In this document: one piece after another, positions 1 through 12,000 of the stretch
Layout: every line of letters begins with the position of its first letter
How positions within the stretch are numbered: the stretch's first letter is position 1
Source of the DNA: Siphonodentalium dalli
Taxonomy: Eukaryota; Mollusca; Scaphopoda; Gadilida; Siphonodentaliidae
Assembly (NCBI GenBank): GCA_032622095.1
Contig: CP136061.1
Coordinates: forward strand, 122,524,754 to 122,588,753
Direction: 5' to 3'
Length of the DNA: 64,000 nt
Notes under the pieces: generated by a model
What the model saw: the letters and a program-made list of their open reading frames with translations, nothing else
What the model was told of the DNA's origin: nothing
Database searches by the model: none
Made by a program: the position numbers and the translations under genes

Positions 1-2
1 TA

Positions 3-1265
3 TATGAAGCTATCGATGCAAGTAAGGTTGCTAAAACAGTTTTCAACCAAATTCAATCTATAAACAGAGAGAAACATTTCAAATGTTGAGGGCATGTTTG
101 ACGCGGTGGTTGTCACATTTCAAAGCTTCGAAGAGAGTTAGCGACAGGTATGAAGATTTATTGGTAACATTTGCAAATATGTTTCAAAGGAAAGACGACA
201 CCAAGTATCTCGGCATTAACCAGCGTCTGACTGATCCGGAAAATGTGTGTACTCTTTTATTGATGACGGACATCCTACATCACACAAACATTCTCTCCAC
301 TATGCTACAGGCTACGACTGCCAACATCCCACAAGTTGTTGAGTATGTGAATGTGTTGAATGGTTATTTGAAGGGTCTACCAAATATGTCTCAGGGTCAT
401 TATTCTAAAGTGGATACCTACATCCAAAAATCTAAATCATACCGCTCTGAGAGCTCAGGTTATGTTTGCGGAACCAGAAGTGGAGTGAGGGTAGTAGAAT
501 TTGACAGAGTAAAATATGAGACTGACTTCGTCTTACCATTTTGTCAATCACTGATCAATGAGCTCAATGCTGCATTCTATGATGATCAAATTACCATTGT
601 CACTAGGTTGTTGGAATTATTCATCAAACCGATAAACCATGCTCATGAACTTGACAACGAACTGATAGAGATGCACCTGAGCAGACTTCTTGAGTTTTAT
701 GACTTACAGCCTAAGACTGATGGTGTAAGCGGCACTGACTGAGGCTGAGCAAATTATTTTTCTTGGTGAATTAGTAAAGGAATACAATATGTTATACACT
801 CATATCCAACTTATGAAACAAAAATGGGATTGTGAGAAGAGGGAGCAAATAAAAAATTTGCAGAAAAGATTAGACTTTAAGACAGCAGAGTCCCTTAAGA
901 AATATGTGCCCCAGTATGAAATAAATAAAATAGAGGAAAAGATTGACATGCTAAAAATAAAACGTACTACACCAGCAGATGTACTGTGTGAGGATAATTT
1001 GGCTGATACGGCTTACATGAACATGAGCTTTTTTCTTAATATATGTTGTGTTCTACCTATGATCTCTAATGCCATTTCCGAGAGAGGTTTCAGCCAAATG
1101 CAATTGTTACTGGGAAAACATCAGGGATCGACAAAAGATGAGACTCTTGATAAACTAATTAGAATACGCATGTTTCCACTCCCTTTGGACAACACATCCA
1201 TCAATGAAATTATAAATATATTTGACAAGGACTTCATCAAAAACAGACATATTAAGTTACATTAG
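3..1265 (+). pseudogene. decayed hAT-family transposase, 5' truncated by the window edge
   Basis: Three reading-frame blocks (about 3-80, 83-742 and 735-1265) read as one protein broken by two frameshifts, near 80 and near 735. The first long block contains a tryptophan-bearing 'LTRWLSHFKA' segment typical of the hAT catalytic region. The last block ends with 'SNAISERGFSQMQLLLGKH' and 'LDKLIRIRMF', which match the hAT C-terminal dimerisation region (the usual S-ER-FS signature). The closest style is the ZNF862/KIAA1586-like group of hAT-derived proteins in animals. No catalytic triad can be assembled with confidence because the N-terminal part lies outside the window. The frameshifts argue that it is a dead copy rather than a domesticated gene. 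Terminal repeats were not found. I am sure of the hAT family, not of the subfamily. Confidence 0.75.
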
Positions 1266-1443
1266 TTACAGTGAAACATTAAAGGGTAATGAAGTCATTA
1301 TGAACACTAAATTTGGGCATTTTAATTTTTATGATTTATCATTATGGGACGATCTCATATTATATCCAACAGAATGTATGCAACATATGGATAAATTTGT
1401 GCCATGGATGATTGCAAAATACACTCATACAGGTGCTCTTTGA

Positions 1444-2414
1444 AAAAATGGAAACAACAAGATAATTTTAATAAAAATGAGTTATTCTTAAAGCACATGA
1501 GTGTATATGGCACTCATTCATTGCTCAATTTATTCATTTGTTGGCTGTATAAATCTTGTTGGGTATAATATGAGATGGTCCCATAAAATAAATGGCAATA
1601 TTTAGTGTCCAGTACCCCTTTAAAACATCAGTTTTGCCTAGTTTAGTAGTTACAGTAGTTACTAGTTATTAGTTCAAAATAAAGGAAATACTGATTATGT
1701 TGCTCAACACATGCAGTGTTAATGATAAACTTGATCTAAGTAATTGTGTAATGACTTTTAGATAAGATATAGTCAGTTTTGGCAACTGTAACTTAATATA
1801 ATATTTCTGTTTGTTGATGAGCCTATTTGAACTTTCTGGATTTAAATTTTCATTAAATATTTTCACCCTTTTTATGACCTGTTTGTGTGTGTATATACTA
1901 TTACTATATTGCTTCATTTGACCACAACATATCAACTTTCTAACTTTTTTCAGGTTCACATTAAATTAAATTTTAATTGGCAATACCCATGATCAGTATG
2001 TTGGTGGACTGCTTGGATAAATTTCAAGCACCATACATCTATAAAATGGCTTTTTTGATGTCAAATGATCCAATATTCCCAAGTGGTCAATAAATATCAT
2101 ATTGTAACTTACAAAACTTGAAAATATAAGGGTAATATAACTTGCTGAATGCTTCAGAACCAACCAGATAGACCCCATTTTAGGCTTACTTTTTAAAACA
2201 TTTCTCCCCGGGGGGAACCCCCGGAGAACCCCCGGACCCCCTATAGTCCGAAAGGGGGTACCCCTTCCCAAACCCACCCCCGCGGTTTCCCTAAATGTTC
2301 CCAAATTAGGCTAATCTAAAGGCCTGGTTATGCTAAAGTGCCTAATTAATGATTATTGTAGTTTCGACAGTCTGTTGTGTATTCGAGTTAATTCTTTTGT
2401 GTACATACTATCTG
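1444..2414. other. intergenic stretch, no gene seen
   Basis: AT-rich sequence after the hAT remnant. Short open frames here lack recognisable domains. It contains one GC-rich patch, listed separately at 2195-2295. Confidence 0.5.
2195..2295 (-). repeat. GC-rich dispersed repeat (family Q, copy 1)
   Basis: An abrupt C/G-rich block (runs of CCCCC and GGGGG) in AT-rich DNA. Its reverse complement has the same order of motifs (GGGGTCCG, CCCCCGGG, then an A/T-rich AAATTTT-like tail) as the block at 4895-5030, so the two look like inverted copies of one dispersed repeat. Function unknown. Confidence 0.45.
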
Positions 2415-2422
2415 ATCGTATC

Positions 2423-3179
2423 TAGAGGTGCCACGATTATTGATTTTGATAATCGATAATCGGTCGTCAATAATCGATTATAATCGATTAATCGTACCTA
2501 ATATCAATAACAGTGGACGTATTCCGTAATGTGGACTATTGGCTGGGTGTTGGTTAAAAATCTCGGCTGATGTAATTTTTACGTTAATAATGTGCACCAT
2601 AAACCACCGATAATGACTAATGAGCACAATGTATTCAATTTCTCGCCGATGTCAAGGTTATAATAATTGTGAGTTCATTAGAACGAACATAGCCATTAAT
2701 TTCAGTTTTATGAATAGCCAAACATACACACAATATAAAAATAGGAATGCATGACGGACTGCCGGAGGTTGCTAAAAAGGAATCTAATGTTACAGAAACT
2801 ATAAGTTTTAGCAAACTTCCAGAGTGTGGATAACAATCACAAAGGTGGCACCCCCACCAGAAATTTCAGGACTCAGAACAAGTTAAGTAATTGTGATAGT
2901 AATAGTGAGTTTCATTCAGCAGTCACCACACAATAAGTGATAGACTGTACTAGTAACATCTAAGTATACTCATGTTGTCAAAATCTCTGATGCACGATCA
3001 AAGGTTGTTAAACCTTCGGCCGTAGATTGAACTGTGTAAAACAAACACGGTATTCAATAATACCCGGCACTTCCCGACGTCCGAAATAAATAACGGAGAT
3101 TAATCGATGATGGAAATGGTAATCGATTATCGGCTTTCTCAACGGTTCATCGATTGTACGATTAATCGTGGCACCCCTA
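2423..3179. mobile_element. non-autonomous hAT-type element, 757 bp, with 8-bp target-site duplication
   Basis: The ends are inverted repeats: the left begins TAGAGGTGCCACGATTA and the right, reverse-complemented, begins TAGGGGTGCCACGATTA. The element is flanked by identical 8-bp copies of ATCGTATC at 2415-2422 and 3180-3187. An 8-bp duplication is the hAT hallmark. Both ends are rich in the subterminal motif ATCGATTA/TAATCGAT, as expected for transposase binding sites. No coding frame is present, so it would depend on a transposase in trans. Confidence 0.9.
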
Positions 3180-3187
3180 ATCGTATC

Positions 3188-3997
3188 TTGACTGGATGGA
3201 TTTTAACAAGCGGTCCACAGTCGTGCACTTTTTCACACAAAAAGCTTCGTGTGAAGAAGCAGAGAGGAACATTATTATGACGAATATGAGCCATCATGAT
3301 ACATAGTATTAGTATACTAGTATTAGTATAATAACCGCCACCTTTTAATCACACCCATTTGTGTTTAATTGTACTCATATAGCACACAACGGTATGCACT
3401 ATAGTGTATAAACTAGCTTCCAAAATTTGAACAATACAACGAAGAAGAAGGTAGAAGGCCCAACTTGTATTCTTTCAGAAACAGTTCAATTTAGTTTCGC
3501 ACTATATTCCGCACATTGCATTTAATCTCATTTCACATGACTTTTATCGCTTCAAAGTTTTTTAGCCATCATTATTCATTATATAATCTAACATTCTAGT
3601 GAAACCAGTTCATAATAAGCACATTCAAACAGTTTTTATTCAATGATGGCCATTTATTGTATGAAGGTAATTAACCGGAGAATGCGATATTTTATATGTA
3701 ATTTATCAACTCGTTATGCGATTGGCGGAAATATTTCAAGCTCCGCCTACCGCTGTCATCACCAAGTAAGTAAATCAGGTAAACTGACCGCGTCGATACA
3801 GCTGATCGACCATGTGACCGCATTGTAGTCCTGTGGTCTCACCAATCAGTCATGTGACTTACACTTCGGATACTTACGCTATTTTTTTTTATATCATAAT
3901 AATAAAAATATTACCTGCTCGATTTTGAATTTTCTTGGCGAAATGGGTCTGTTAGACATATATAATTAGTATTATGATGATAAAAAAATAGTTGTCT
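3188..3997. other. intergenic stretch, no gene seen
   Basis: AT-rich DNA with no recognisable coding or repeat family. The short open frame near 3643 has no domain that I recognise. Confidence 0.4.
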
Positions 3998-4671
3998 CAG
4001 GTGCGGGTGGTCCCGTTCTCATCCTGAATTCCACTATTATAGTGGTATTCCAGTATTATAGTGGTATATGACCATAACATATTCATGTTTCCTTTATTTG
4101 CATCAGGAATAGAAGACAGCGCATACCAGTGCACAGCCAAACAGGTCAGGCACAGGTGCCAAATGAGCTAAATAGCTCTTTTGAGCTCACGTAGCTAAAT
4201 TGAGCTAAATTTTAAATGTGATTTCTGTCTGTTCCTTCAGTTCAACACCTAACATGAAATATCGCAATTTAGCTCATTTGGCACCTGTGCCCGATCTGCC
4301 AAATTTCACTCTTAACAATATCGCAGCGAATGAACCGTCTTCCGACAAAATATGTTGTGCACTCTTTTGCGCCAGCTTTGTTATTCAATAATATTACTAA
4401 TATATGCCTTTCTAAATGACAATAACAGGATGACCCAATCGCCCCTTCACAACAACATTTAAATTAATTGAATGCTAATTGAGTTGCTTATTGTGTGCCG
4501 TCATGATCTTGAACAAAATGTATGTATGATACCGAATTAATGTGACACTGATTTTGAATAATTTGTGTGAAATATGGTTTTGGATTATCAAATTCACAAA
4601 ATGGTAATGATCATATACCACTATAATAGTGGAATACCACAAATAATGAAATTCAGGATGTGCCTCACCTG
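3998..4671. mobile_element. inverted-repeat element (MITE-like), about 674 bp
   Basis: The left end (CAGGTG, then ATCCTGAATT, then CCACTATTATAGTGG at about 4031-4045) is repeated in inverted order at the right end (4615-4671, closing in CACCTG), giving terminal arms of roughly 70 bp. No clean target-site duplication was found. A second palindromic element at 4150-4290 sits inside it. Confidence 0.6.
4150..4290. repeat. 141-bp palindromic MITE nested in the 3998-4671 element
   Basis: Both arms carry the same 24-bp sequence in opposite orientation. The left begins GCACAGGTGCC at 4150 and the right ends GGCACCTGTGC at 4290, enclosing several AGCTAAAT/ATTTAGCT motifs. No duplication of flanking bases was seen. 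Confidence 0.6.
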
Positions 4672-4894
4672 GTTGTTATCCTCCATTTTCTGCGATTCAG
4701 TTGATGTTTTGTCTTCAGATTACGTCAGTACGTATGAACAACCCACGACATGTCCATCTATAAACTGATAAATGTATGTTTCATGGGAGTGCCTACATAT
4801 AAGAAATGTAGTCTGTCGACTCTACTCTCTTAACAGAGCTAGACGCTCATGAATTGTCGGGAAGCCATATCTCCATTCCCTACCTCCAGACCAT

Positions 4895-5030
4895 ACTCCA
4901 GGGGCGGATCTAGAAGGTGGAACTGAGTGCTGCTGACCACAGGCCAAGCGGGGGAGGGTACGGGAGGGGTGCCCCCTCCAATTGGTGGGGGGTCCGCGGG
5001 ATCACCCCCGGGAAACTTTTAGAAATATGA
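4895..5030 (+). repeat. GC-rich dispersed repeat (family Q, copy 2)
   Basis: Sharply GC-rich block starting CCAGGGGCGGATCTAG, with GTCCGCGGG and ACCCCCGGGAAACTTTT near its end. It is inverted relative to the copy at 2195-2295. Confidence 0.45.
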
Positions 5031-5434
5031 TGCACTGAAATCGAATTCTGGGCCTATTGTTGTATTTATAACTCAGTTTAGATCATTTTCTCTGTTTTTT
5101 TTCGGTAGCGATAATGATCAGTAACAAATAAAATAAGTTCAATTATTACAATTATGCTCTCCCGGAAAGAAATTCATTTTGGACATAAACCTATGGTCTC
5201 TCATGTATTTCAGTTATTTCCAACGGCAATTTCAGGTAATAATAATATATCGAATTTTGTGTGTGAATATCTCATTTTGTTATCTGGAATTCTGGAATGG
5301 CATATGCTTGAATTTAACAGAAACTAATAAAATCACACGAATAAGATCATCAATTTTATAGAGTTTGACTCAGTTATTTCATGTAGTATAAATTAAAAAT
5401 ACCTGTATTATATTTAGTCTACTAAAATGTCCTT
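5031..5434. other. intergenic stretch, nothing recognised
   Basis: AT-rich sequence with a short open frame near 5179 that has no recognisable domain. Confidence 0.35.
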
Positions 5435-5437
5435 TTA

Positions 5438-5575
5438 TAACATACGACGAGGATGTCTCCTTGCAAAGTCGTCTATAATGTCCGGATAAGAAATATCCAT
5501 ATTGGGGTACGTGTGCATGAGAGCAAGACCATTCAGCCTTTCCTCTCCCATAGTTGCTCTCATATACGACTTCAA
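5438..5575 (-). pseudogene. hAT transposase C-terminal fragment
   Basis: The last ~46 codons of a minus-strand frame read 'RATMGEERLNGLALMHTYP', then 'DIIDDFARRHPRRM'. This matches the C-terminal dimerisation segment of hAT proteins of the ZMYM1-like type (consensus R-STM-QERL-GLALL ... IDxFA). No upstream transposase sequence is recognisable in the same frame, so this is a short relic of a second hAT subfamily, distinct from the remnant at 3-1265. It could instead be the last exon of a domesticated gene, but there is no sign of expression. Confidence 0.65.
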
Positions 5576-6529
5576 AATCAAAATGACGCAGATATACAAT
5601 GTACAAGGGCGAAAAGCTCGCTGCTGACAGACTCCTGTCATAGAAAACCTCCGGGGATTCTCATTCCACAGAGATAGAAAACCACAAATGGACACCTGCC
5701 CATATGATCCCATATGGTAACAAGTAATAAATGTGTATAGATGCCCTAGGCGAAACGTGCTTATCACTGCTATAGATACCAGTACCAGGGAAATTGAGGG
5801 AATTGCATGTGTTGACTATGCATAAAAGCAGATTGGTGCCAATTACAGCAATGTTTGTAGAGACATCATATATCAAATATCCACTCACTTCAATCATCAA
5901 AATCACATGTAACTTGATGGTTTTGTCTGCTACCATTCAGAAATAAGGTCAAGCTATAGTAACATATTAGAAAGTCATTGTGAACAATACCTTCCTCTCG
6001 AAATATAATCCAAACTTTGAGAGAAATCTGAGACCATTAATTTGTCAACATTTAAAATTTCCGACTGTAGTAAATTGACGGAGCGGAAAAGCAGAACGAA
6101 AAACCAGAAACCTCAAGGTATTGAAAACGGATAATTACGAGAAAGCTCCTCCAAGCCTGTATTGTACTGGACGGTATTTGCCAATAGAAATCCTTTGGCA
6201 ATTCTAAAATAACACCACTGTATCGGTATACCTTATTGCCGATTATTTCCACAGTTATTTCGTAACTATACAGACAACTTTACGGCAAACAAATGGTTTT
6301 CGAACCTTAATTCTGTCAACTCCCGTGAACACGAACAGGGAAAGATATAGGCCTACCATTAATTGCAATTTGAAAATGAATTTAAATGTTTGTCATATTT
6401 ATAAGTAATAAAAAATTCCTATACAACTTGCTGCGAACTTTAGGAATCATCGCTTCAGGAAGTAGTCCTATACGATTACTATTATCCAGGATTTACCAAA
6501 CATTAACAAATTTAAGCAAGATTCGGGAT
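5576..6529. other. intergenic stretch, no gene seen
   Basis: No domain was recognised on either strand. The lower-coordinate end may hold unrecognisable sequence downstream of the gypsy integrase described next. Confidence 0.35.
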
Positions 6530-8650
6530 ATAAATGAATGCCATCGGAATGAGGGGGAAATGGAGTCGTATGAGTTTTGGCGATGTTTAAAAGTTTACAC
6601 AAGTGCTAAAATACTGCACTTTCTGCCCTGATCGGTATGTATTTGTATGTATTCCCCAACGACTAATGAATTGTTTGAGGAATATGTCGGCAATCAGTAT
6701 GGCCTCTTGATTAGGCATGGGATTTGCTTCTGCTCACCGCGTGTAATAATCCATAATGACCAGAATGTAGTGATTCCCCTCTCTAGTTTTTGGACCCATT
6801 ATATCGATTGCAACCCGTTCCATTGGGGCGCCCACCAAATACATTTTCATTGGTCCTTTGATCATCTGATCTTCTGGTCATTCCTGCACATAAGTATGGG
6901 ACATGTTAAAATACCCTGTCCAGTAAAATCGGTCACGTATGCGACCCTTGAGATGATTTGTACCCATATGTCTTCCTATATATACCCACTTAAGCGGTGA
7001 GTGTGCTATATATAGCCACATGCTGTTTCAAATCTCGTGCCAGGTTGTGACCCTTGGGAAAGGTTACTTGTACTGTGCTTGCTTCGTTGTACCCAGACGA
7101 GAAATAGGGACCTGGTTGTTGGGTATGTGTAAGCCGCTCTTGTGAAGCGCCTATAAAAATGCATGGCTGCATGCAGAAGTCTCAGCATTATTCAACAGCT
7201 GTAATAATTATTATTATGTCCTCCCTTAGGATCCATATGAAGCATTTTTAGTCGAATTTTTTTCAAAAACTCGACTTATAGTTTGATGAGGGACGGTGGG
7301 CGGGCGTGCGGGCGGGTGGGCGTGCGGGCGTGCGGGCGGCGGACGGGCGACATGTTTTGCTTATAACTCAACCGTTTATTGACGGATTAAATTTTTTTTT
7401 TGGTGTGTGAGTACATATCCATGCACGTAAGCTGCAGACAAAAAAATCGGGTTTGTCCGCACATTTATTACAGAGTTATGGCCCTTTGAATTGTCAGCTC
7501 GTTAGCGCGATAACTTCAACAAACGTCATCCGATTCAACTAAAATTTGGTATATAAGTGTCTTCCAATAATATCCTGGACGAGTTCGAAAACCAGCCTGG
7601 CCCAATAAAATTTGATAGAGTTATGGCCCTTAATTAGTCATTTTTCGTGAATTTTTAGCTCGTTAGCGCGATAACTTCAACAAACGTCCTCCGATTTGTT
7701 TAAAATTTGGAATAGACATACTTGCCAAGAATATTTCGGACGAGTTCGAAAACCAGTCTGGCCCGATAAAATTTGATGGAGTTATGGCCCTTAATTAGTC
7801 ATTTTTCGATTTTACCTATTAATTAGTCTACCGATACTGATGCACACCAATTGGCGGTAGCCACCGGCGGTAAGCCACCGAAAACGAGACACAGCATCTG
7901 TGATGCCACCTCTTGTTTATACTTCCTGTTGCCAATATTTGACAGAATCAATTGCCATATTATCTCATCTCGGTTTTCTATTCTATTCGGTCCCATTGTG
8001 CCCAATATGTCTTGGTTTTCCACAATAACATCAAAATATGTTCCCACCGGGGTTTCTCAATGCCTTGTCCCTTCCACTCAACTATTTTCTCCAGGTCCTT
8101 GTCACTGGAATGAGCCTCTCGTATTTCTGTGGGGTGTTCTTCCCACTATCCAAGTCTGAGCAGTTGAATTCTGGAGTTGAGAGCTCACATTGGATGACTG
8201 TTTTTTTGTCTCGTCACCCTGTTAATTCTTTCTGTATTTTCTTCGCATTGTCAGTCACTTTTAATTATGTCCCTTCTCTTTAAATTCTCACACTTAGTAC
8301 ATTCTGTACATGGACGTAACATGGTATTGATCATAACAGCCTATCCGCATTGGCATGTAGCCTGACCGGACGGTGCTGAATTGTAAAATCATGTGTCCAG
8401 CATTTTAATCCATCAGGCCACTTGTCACTCTGGATTCTTGAACTTCCGTAGCCAATTCAAAGCTCCATGATTGCTCCTGACTAAAAACTTTGTATTAAAT
8501 ATGTAACGTGTTAAAGTGTCGTACTGCAATGGCTAATAACTCGTTCCATGTTACACAATATGAGCATTTGGGTTTAGATAGGGTCCAGCTACAATAAGCC
8601 ACTGCATGTTCACCATTACTGCTCGGGGGTATTTCACTACATTGAATATA
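6530..8650 (-). pseudogene. broken Ty3/gypsy retrotransposon pol (RNase H, linker, integrase), interrupted by a repeat insertion
   Basis: Read on the minus strand, three pieces follow in pol order. About 8650-8340 is RNase H-like: 'HAVAYCSWTLSK', 'WNELLAIAVRHF', then 'DFTIQHRPVRLHANAD' after a frame change. About 8280-7970 is the linker to integrase, with a 'KTYWAQWDRIE' segment. About 7190-6530 is the integrase core: 'DRFYWTGYF', 'MERVAIDIMGP', 'YILVIMDYYTR', and a degenerate 'KTHTTPF' block. Stop codons occur inside the integrase frame and several frameshifts separate the pieces, so it cannot make a working polyprotein. The first catalytic Asp of the integrase is visible; the second is decayed. 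Reverse transcriptase, gag and LTRs were not recognised. The repeat element at 7245-7820 splits it. It lies just upstream of the MON2 start. Confidence 0.75.
7245..7820 (+). mobile_element. hairpin/microsatellite/tandem-unit element, family E
   Basis: A hairpin (AGTCGA ... TCGACT, about 7250-7276) is followed by a GC-rich simple-sequence tract of GGGCGTGC units (about 7290-7350), then by two or more tandem units of about 157 bp. Each unit contains GCGATAACTTCAACAAACGT, an AAATTTGG core, GGACGAGTTCGAAAACCAG and GAGTTATGGCCCTTAATTAG. The layout is like that of Helentron/pearl-type elements of bivalves; that assignment is inferred. It sits inside the gypsy remnant. Confidence 0.6.
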
Positions 8651-8921
8651 CAGTCGGTATTGAACTAAATACCATGTTGAAACTGTGTATGATATAAATT
8701 TATTTGACCATGTATCAGCTTGCCTTAAATTCCCTTGGGGTGATAAATGTAACCCGGGAAGAACGACCATATTCAATATATCTATACTACTATCTCCTTT
8801 TTCAGTATTTTTTGCCTGGGGCATCATAATACAGAATGTTTTCATGAGCAAATACCTTTCATAGCGAAGGACTAACTTACGTGTAACAAAGGTGGGAGAA
8901 GAAACTCCACTGTCTCCAAAG

Positions 8922-9038
8922 ATGGCAGGTTCTAAATCTTCAAACCCAGCTGTGGCTAAGAAGTTAATGGAAAGTTTGCAAAATGATCTGAGAACATTAT
9001 CCACAGAATCCAGACGTAAACACCCAGAAGTAAAGGAG
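8922..9038 (+). CDS. MON2: MON2 exon 1 (residues 1-39)
   Basis: Contains the start ATG and ends in phase 0 before the donor GTGAGG. '[15 protein letters not shown]' and 'KHPEVKE' match the start of the DCB domain of animal MON2. An in-frame GTG at 8892 upstream is open but has no counterpart in the family. Confidence 0.93.
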
Positions 9039-12000
9039 GTGAGGTCTATTTGTGTTTTTATTGAAACCCCGAAGTAGAATAATTTCAGCATTATGTGTGA
9101 AAGTTTCCATGACTCCATAAAAAATTACAACCAAAATGTTAACAGCATTGGCAAAAAACAATCAGAAACAGTTAGAACTGAGTGTTAAATAATTCAATTC
9201 AATTTATTTAATAGTTACCTCTCTTCTTAATCAATTTATTTAATATAAATATGTTTGGAAAAATACCCTAGCTGCCCCTTGATTCACTAATTATCAGTTG
9301 ATTGTTTATCAAGTGGCCTATAATCATCACTTCACTGAGAATGGTTCTGAAAAGGCAACTGATAGTAAAAATAAATGTTTTGCAATTCGTTATATTTCTG
9401 GCTAATAACAGTAATATGGGAGTTAGTAGAAACAAACAATTTCAAAGAAATGTTCTAATATTATTTTCCTTGCTCAATTAACACAATTTTTTGTTTTAAA
9501 TTGAAGTAATTTAAAAAAAAAAACTAACACTGCTATAATATCTGCTGGGGTAATCCGAGTTACCACACAAATTTGTTTGAAATAGATCCAGGTGCAATTC
9601 ATTATATTTCTGGTTAATAACAATAATATGTGGTAACTATCTGAAACAGGCTCCATTTGGGAGCCTTTATTAAGCATTGGTGGGGCCTGTGGCCACTACG
9701 TTCCCTGTGACCCATTTGTGCCCTTTCTGAACATTTACATATTGGAGAGCATTTAAACATTTTTATTTAAAAAAAAAGAAGATACATGTACAAATTTTTT
9801 TAATTTTTAAATCTTTTTTAGATTCCAATCCTTGCTCAATTTAACACAATTAAAAACAAAAATTATATAAATTTTGTTTAGAAATAAAAATTTAAAAAAC
9901 TAACGCCGTTATTACATCTGCTGGTGAAATCTGAATATAGATAAGCATCCTAAAAATGACATTCAGTATGATTTCGTTGAAATTGACCACAGCAATAAAA
10001 ATGCCATGGGGAAACACCATAGCAAAATGTGGAATCTCACAGGCCGCAGCATTAAATTTGCCATGGGACATTTTTCTTAATTTCGAGGGCTGAAATTAGA
10101 TACGAGCCATTTAAAGAAGCCCACTTTTACTAAACATTTGAAATTAATCTATAGACAGATTATGTGTTTTTTAACTTCACTATTATCACATCTTGCATGT
10201 CTTACTAACTTTATGTTGGTGTAAACAGTTTTGTGAGCATTAACTTGTATCAAAGCTTGAAAACATAGCCTAATTCTTTGTGGTAGAACTTTTTGCTGTA
10301 TTCGTTAGAAATTAACCATTTCATTGAATGTTTTACAGGCAGCAGAAACCATTCAGCTAAAATTGAGAACAATATCTACCAAGCATGAGGACTTGATTTC
10401 TGGTATGTCTTCCATGTATCAATTATTATTACTTTAGAGAGCATTCTAGCCATTCTTTAGTAGTTATCTGTATTTTACCCACAAGGTAAGATTCCATAAT
10501 TATGAGGCGAAGTTGAACGGAAGCGAGCAGTGGTCGTAATGAACCGTAACACCCTCCACAATCATATTAATGGTTTCTAACTGAATGTTTATTGATGAGA
10601 AGTCACTTTATTCCAATTGACTCTTTTGTAGGGATGTTAGAGGTGAATTTCAGCTGACGGCCTACTCCTTAAAATCCTTACTCAGTAATCTTCCTGCTGG
10701 TAGTATCTGCACATTTGAATAATAATTTGATTATATGAAGCCCATATGCAGTCAACTAGAAACAAATATGATACATAGTCAATAACAGCACTTATACTGT
10801 ACACAAAAGCAATATTCTTATTATACCTCATGACTGAAGGAAATGGTTGGTATACTGGATTACATGCATCCGATCCTCCGTCCATCCCAGCAGATATTTT
10901 AATCACCGGTTGTCAGATCTCAATGGAATTTGGTATGGATGTTCACTAGTATTACGTTGTGCCCGCTTTAGTGGGCTGTCTGGTTTCAATTATCAAGGAA
11001 TAAAACTGTACAATGCATATTTCACATATATTCCATGCTCATATGACAATTGCACAGTTCTAGTTTATAATTTCTGCCAGCTAATACTTACCAAATGATA
11101 GGTAGTGGAGCTGTGAATATGATGATGTTCATTGAAAGTTAAAATATATTATACTATCCGATGAGCCCGACATTGTCCGGGCTATTCAAAAACCAAATGT
11201 CAAGTCGATAGCTCTACCCGTTTCCGAGATCTGGTCTGAAAACCAAATTTCAAGTCGATAGCTCCACCCGTTTCCGAGATCTCGTCTACCAAATTTCAAG
11301 TCGATAGCTCCACCCGTTTCCGAGATCTCGTCTGCGCATGCGCGAAGCTGGCGTCGCACGGGCTCGGCGACCCGATAAAATTTGTATCCGGGGCAAGATA
11401 CATTCACATAGCAAATTTCAAGTCGATAGCTCCACCCGTTTCCGAGATCTCGTCTGTGCATGCGCGAAGCTGGCGTCGCACGGGCTCGGCGACCCGATAA
11501 AATTCGTATCCAGGGCAAGATACATTCACATAGCAAATTTCAAGTCGATAGCTCCACCCATTTCCGAGATCTCGTCTGCGCATGCGCGAAGCGGGCGCCG
11601 CATGGGCTCGCCAATACGACAACGTCCACCGCCTGGTCAAACTACACACACGTACCAAGTTTCGTCCCGATCGGTCGAGAATCGTAGATTTGTATAAATG
11701 ACAAACAAACAAACAGACAAACAGACAGACAAACAGACAGAGGTCTTCAAAATATATATGAGATTGACTTGTTGATGAATGTTTCAGAGTCTAGCCCTCA
11801 AAATTAGGAAAAATGTCCCACGACAAATTTAATGCTGAGGCATGTTAAATTCCACATGTTACCACAGCGTTTGCCATGACATTGCTTAGTGTCGTGGCCC
11901 ATTTTGAGGACTGCGAGTCTATCTCATTATATCTAGAAGTTCATGAGAGAATCTTTATCCATTTGACCATTCATCCATAATCTATTTTCCGGTCTATTGT

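Noticed and set aside
8495-9118. 207-codon minus-strand frame overlapping MON2 exon 1
   Set aside because: Its right part is the antisense of exon 1; only its left part is meaningful, as gypsy RNase H debris.
11186-11712. Cluster of overlapping frames of 75-119 codons on both strands
   Set aside because: GC-rich family D tandem units explain them; no domain, and the same peptides recur per unit.
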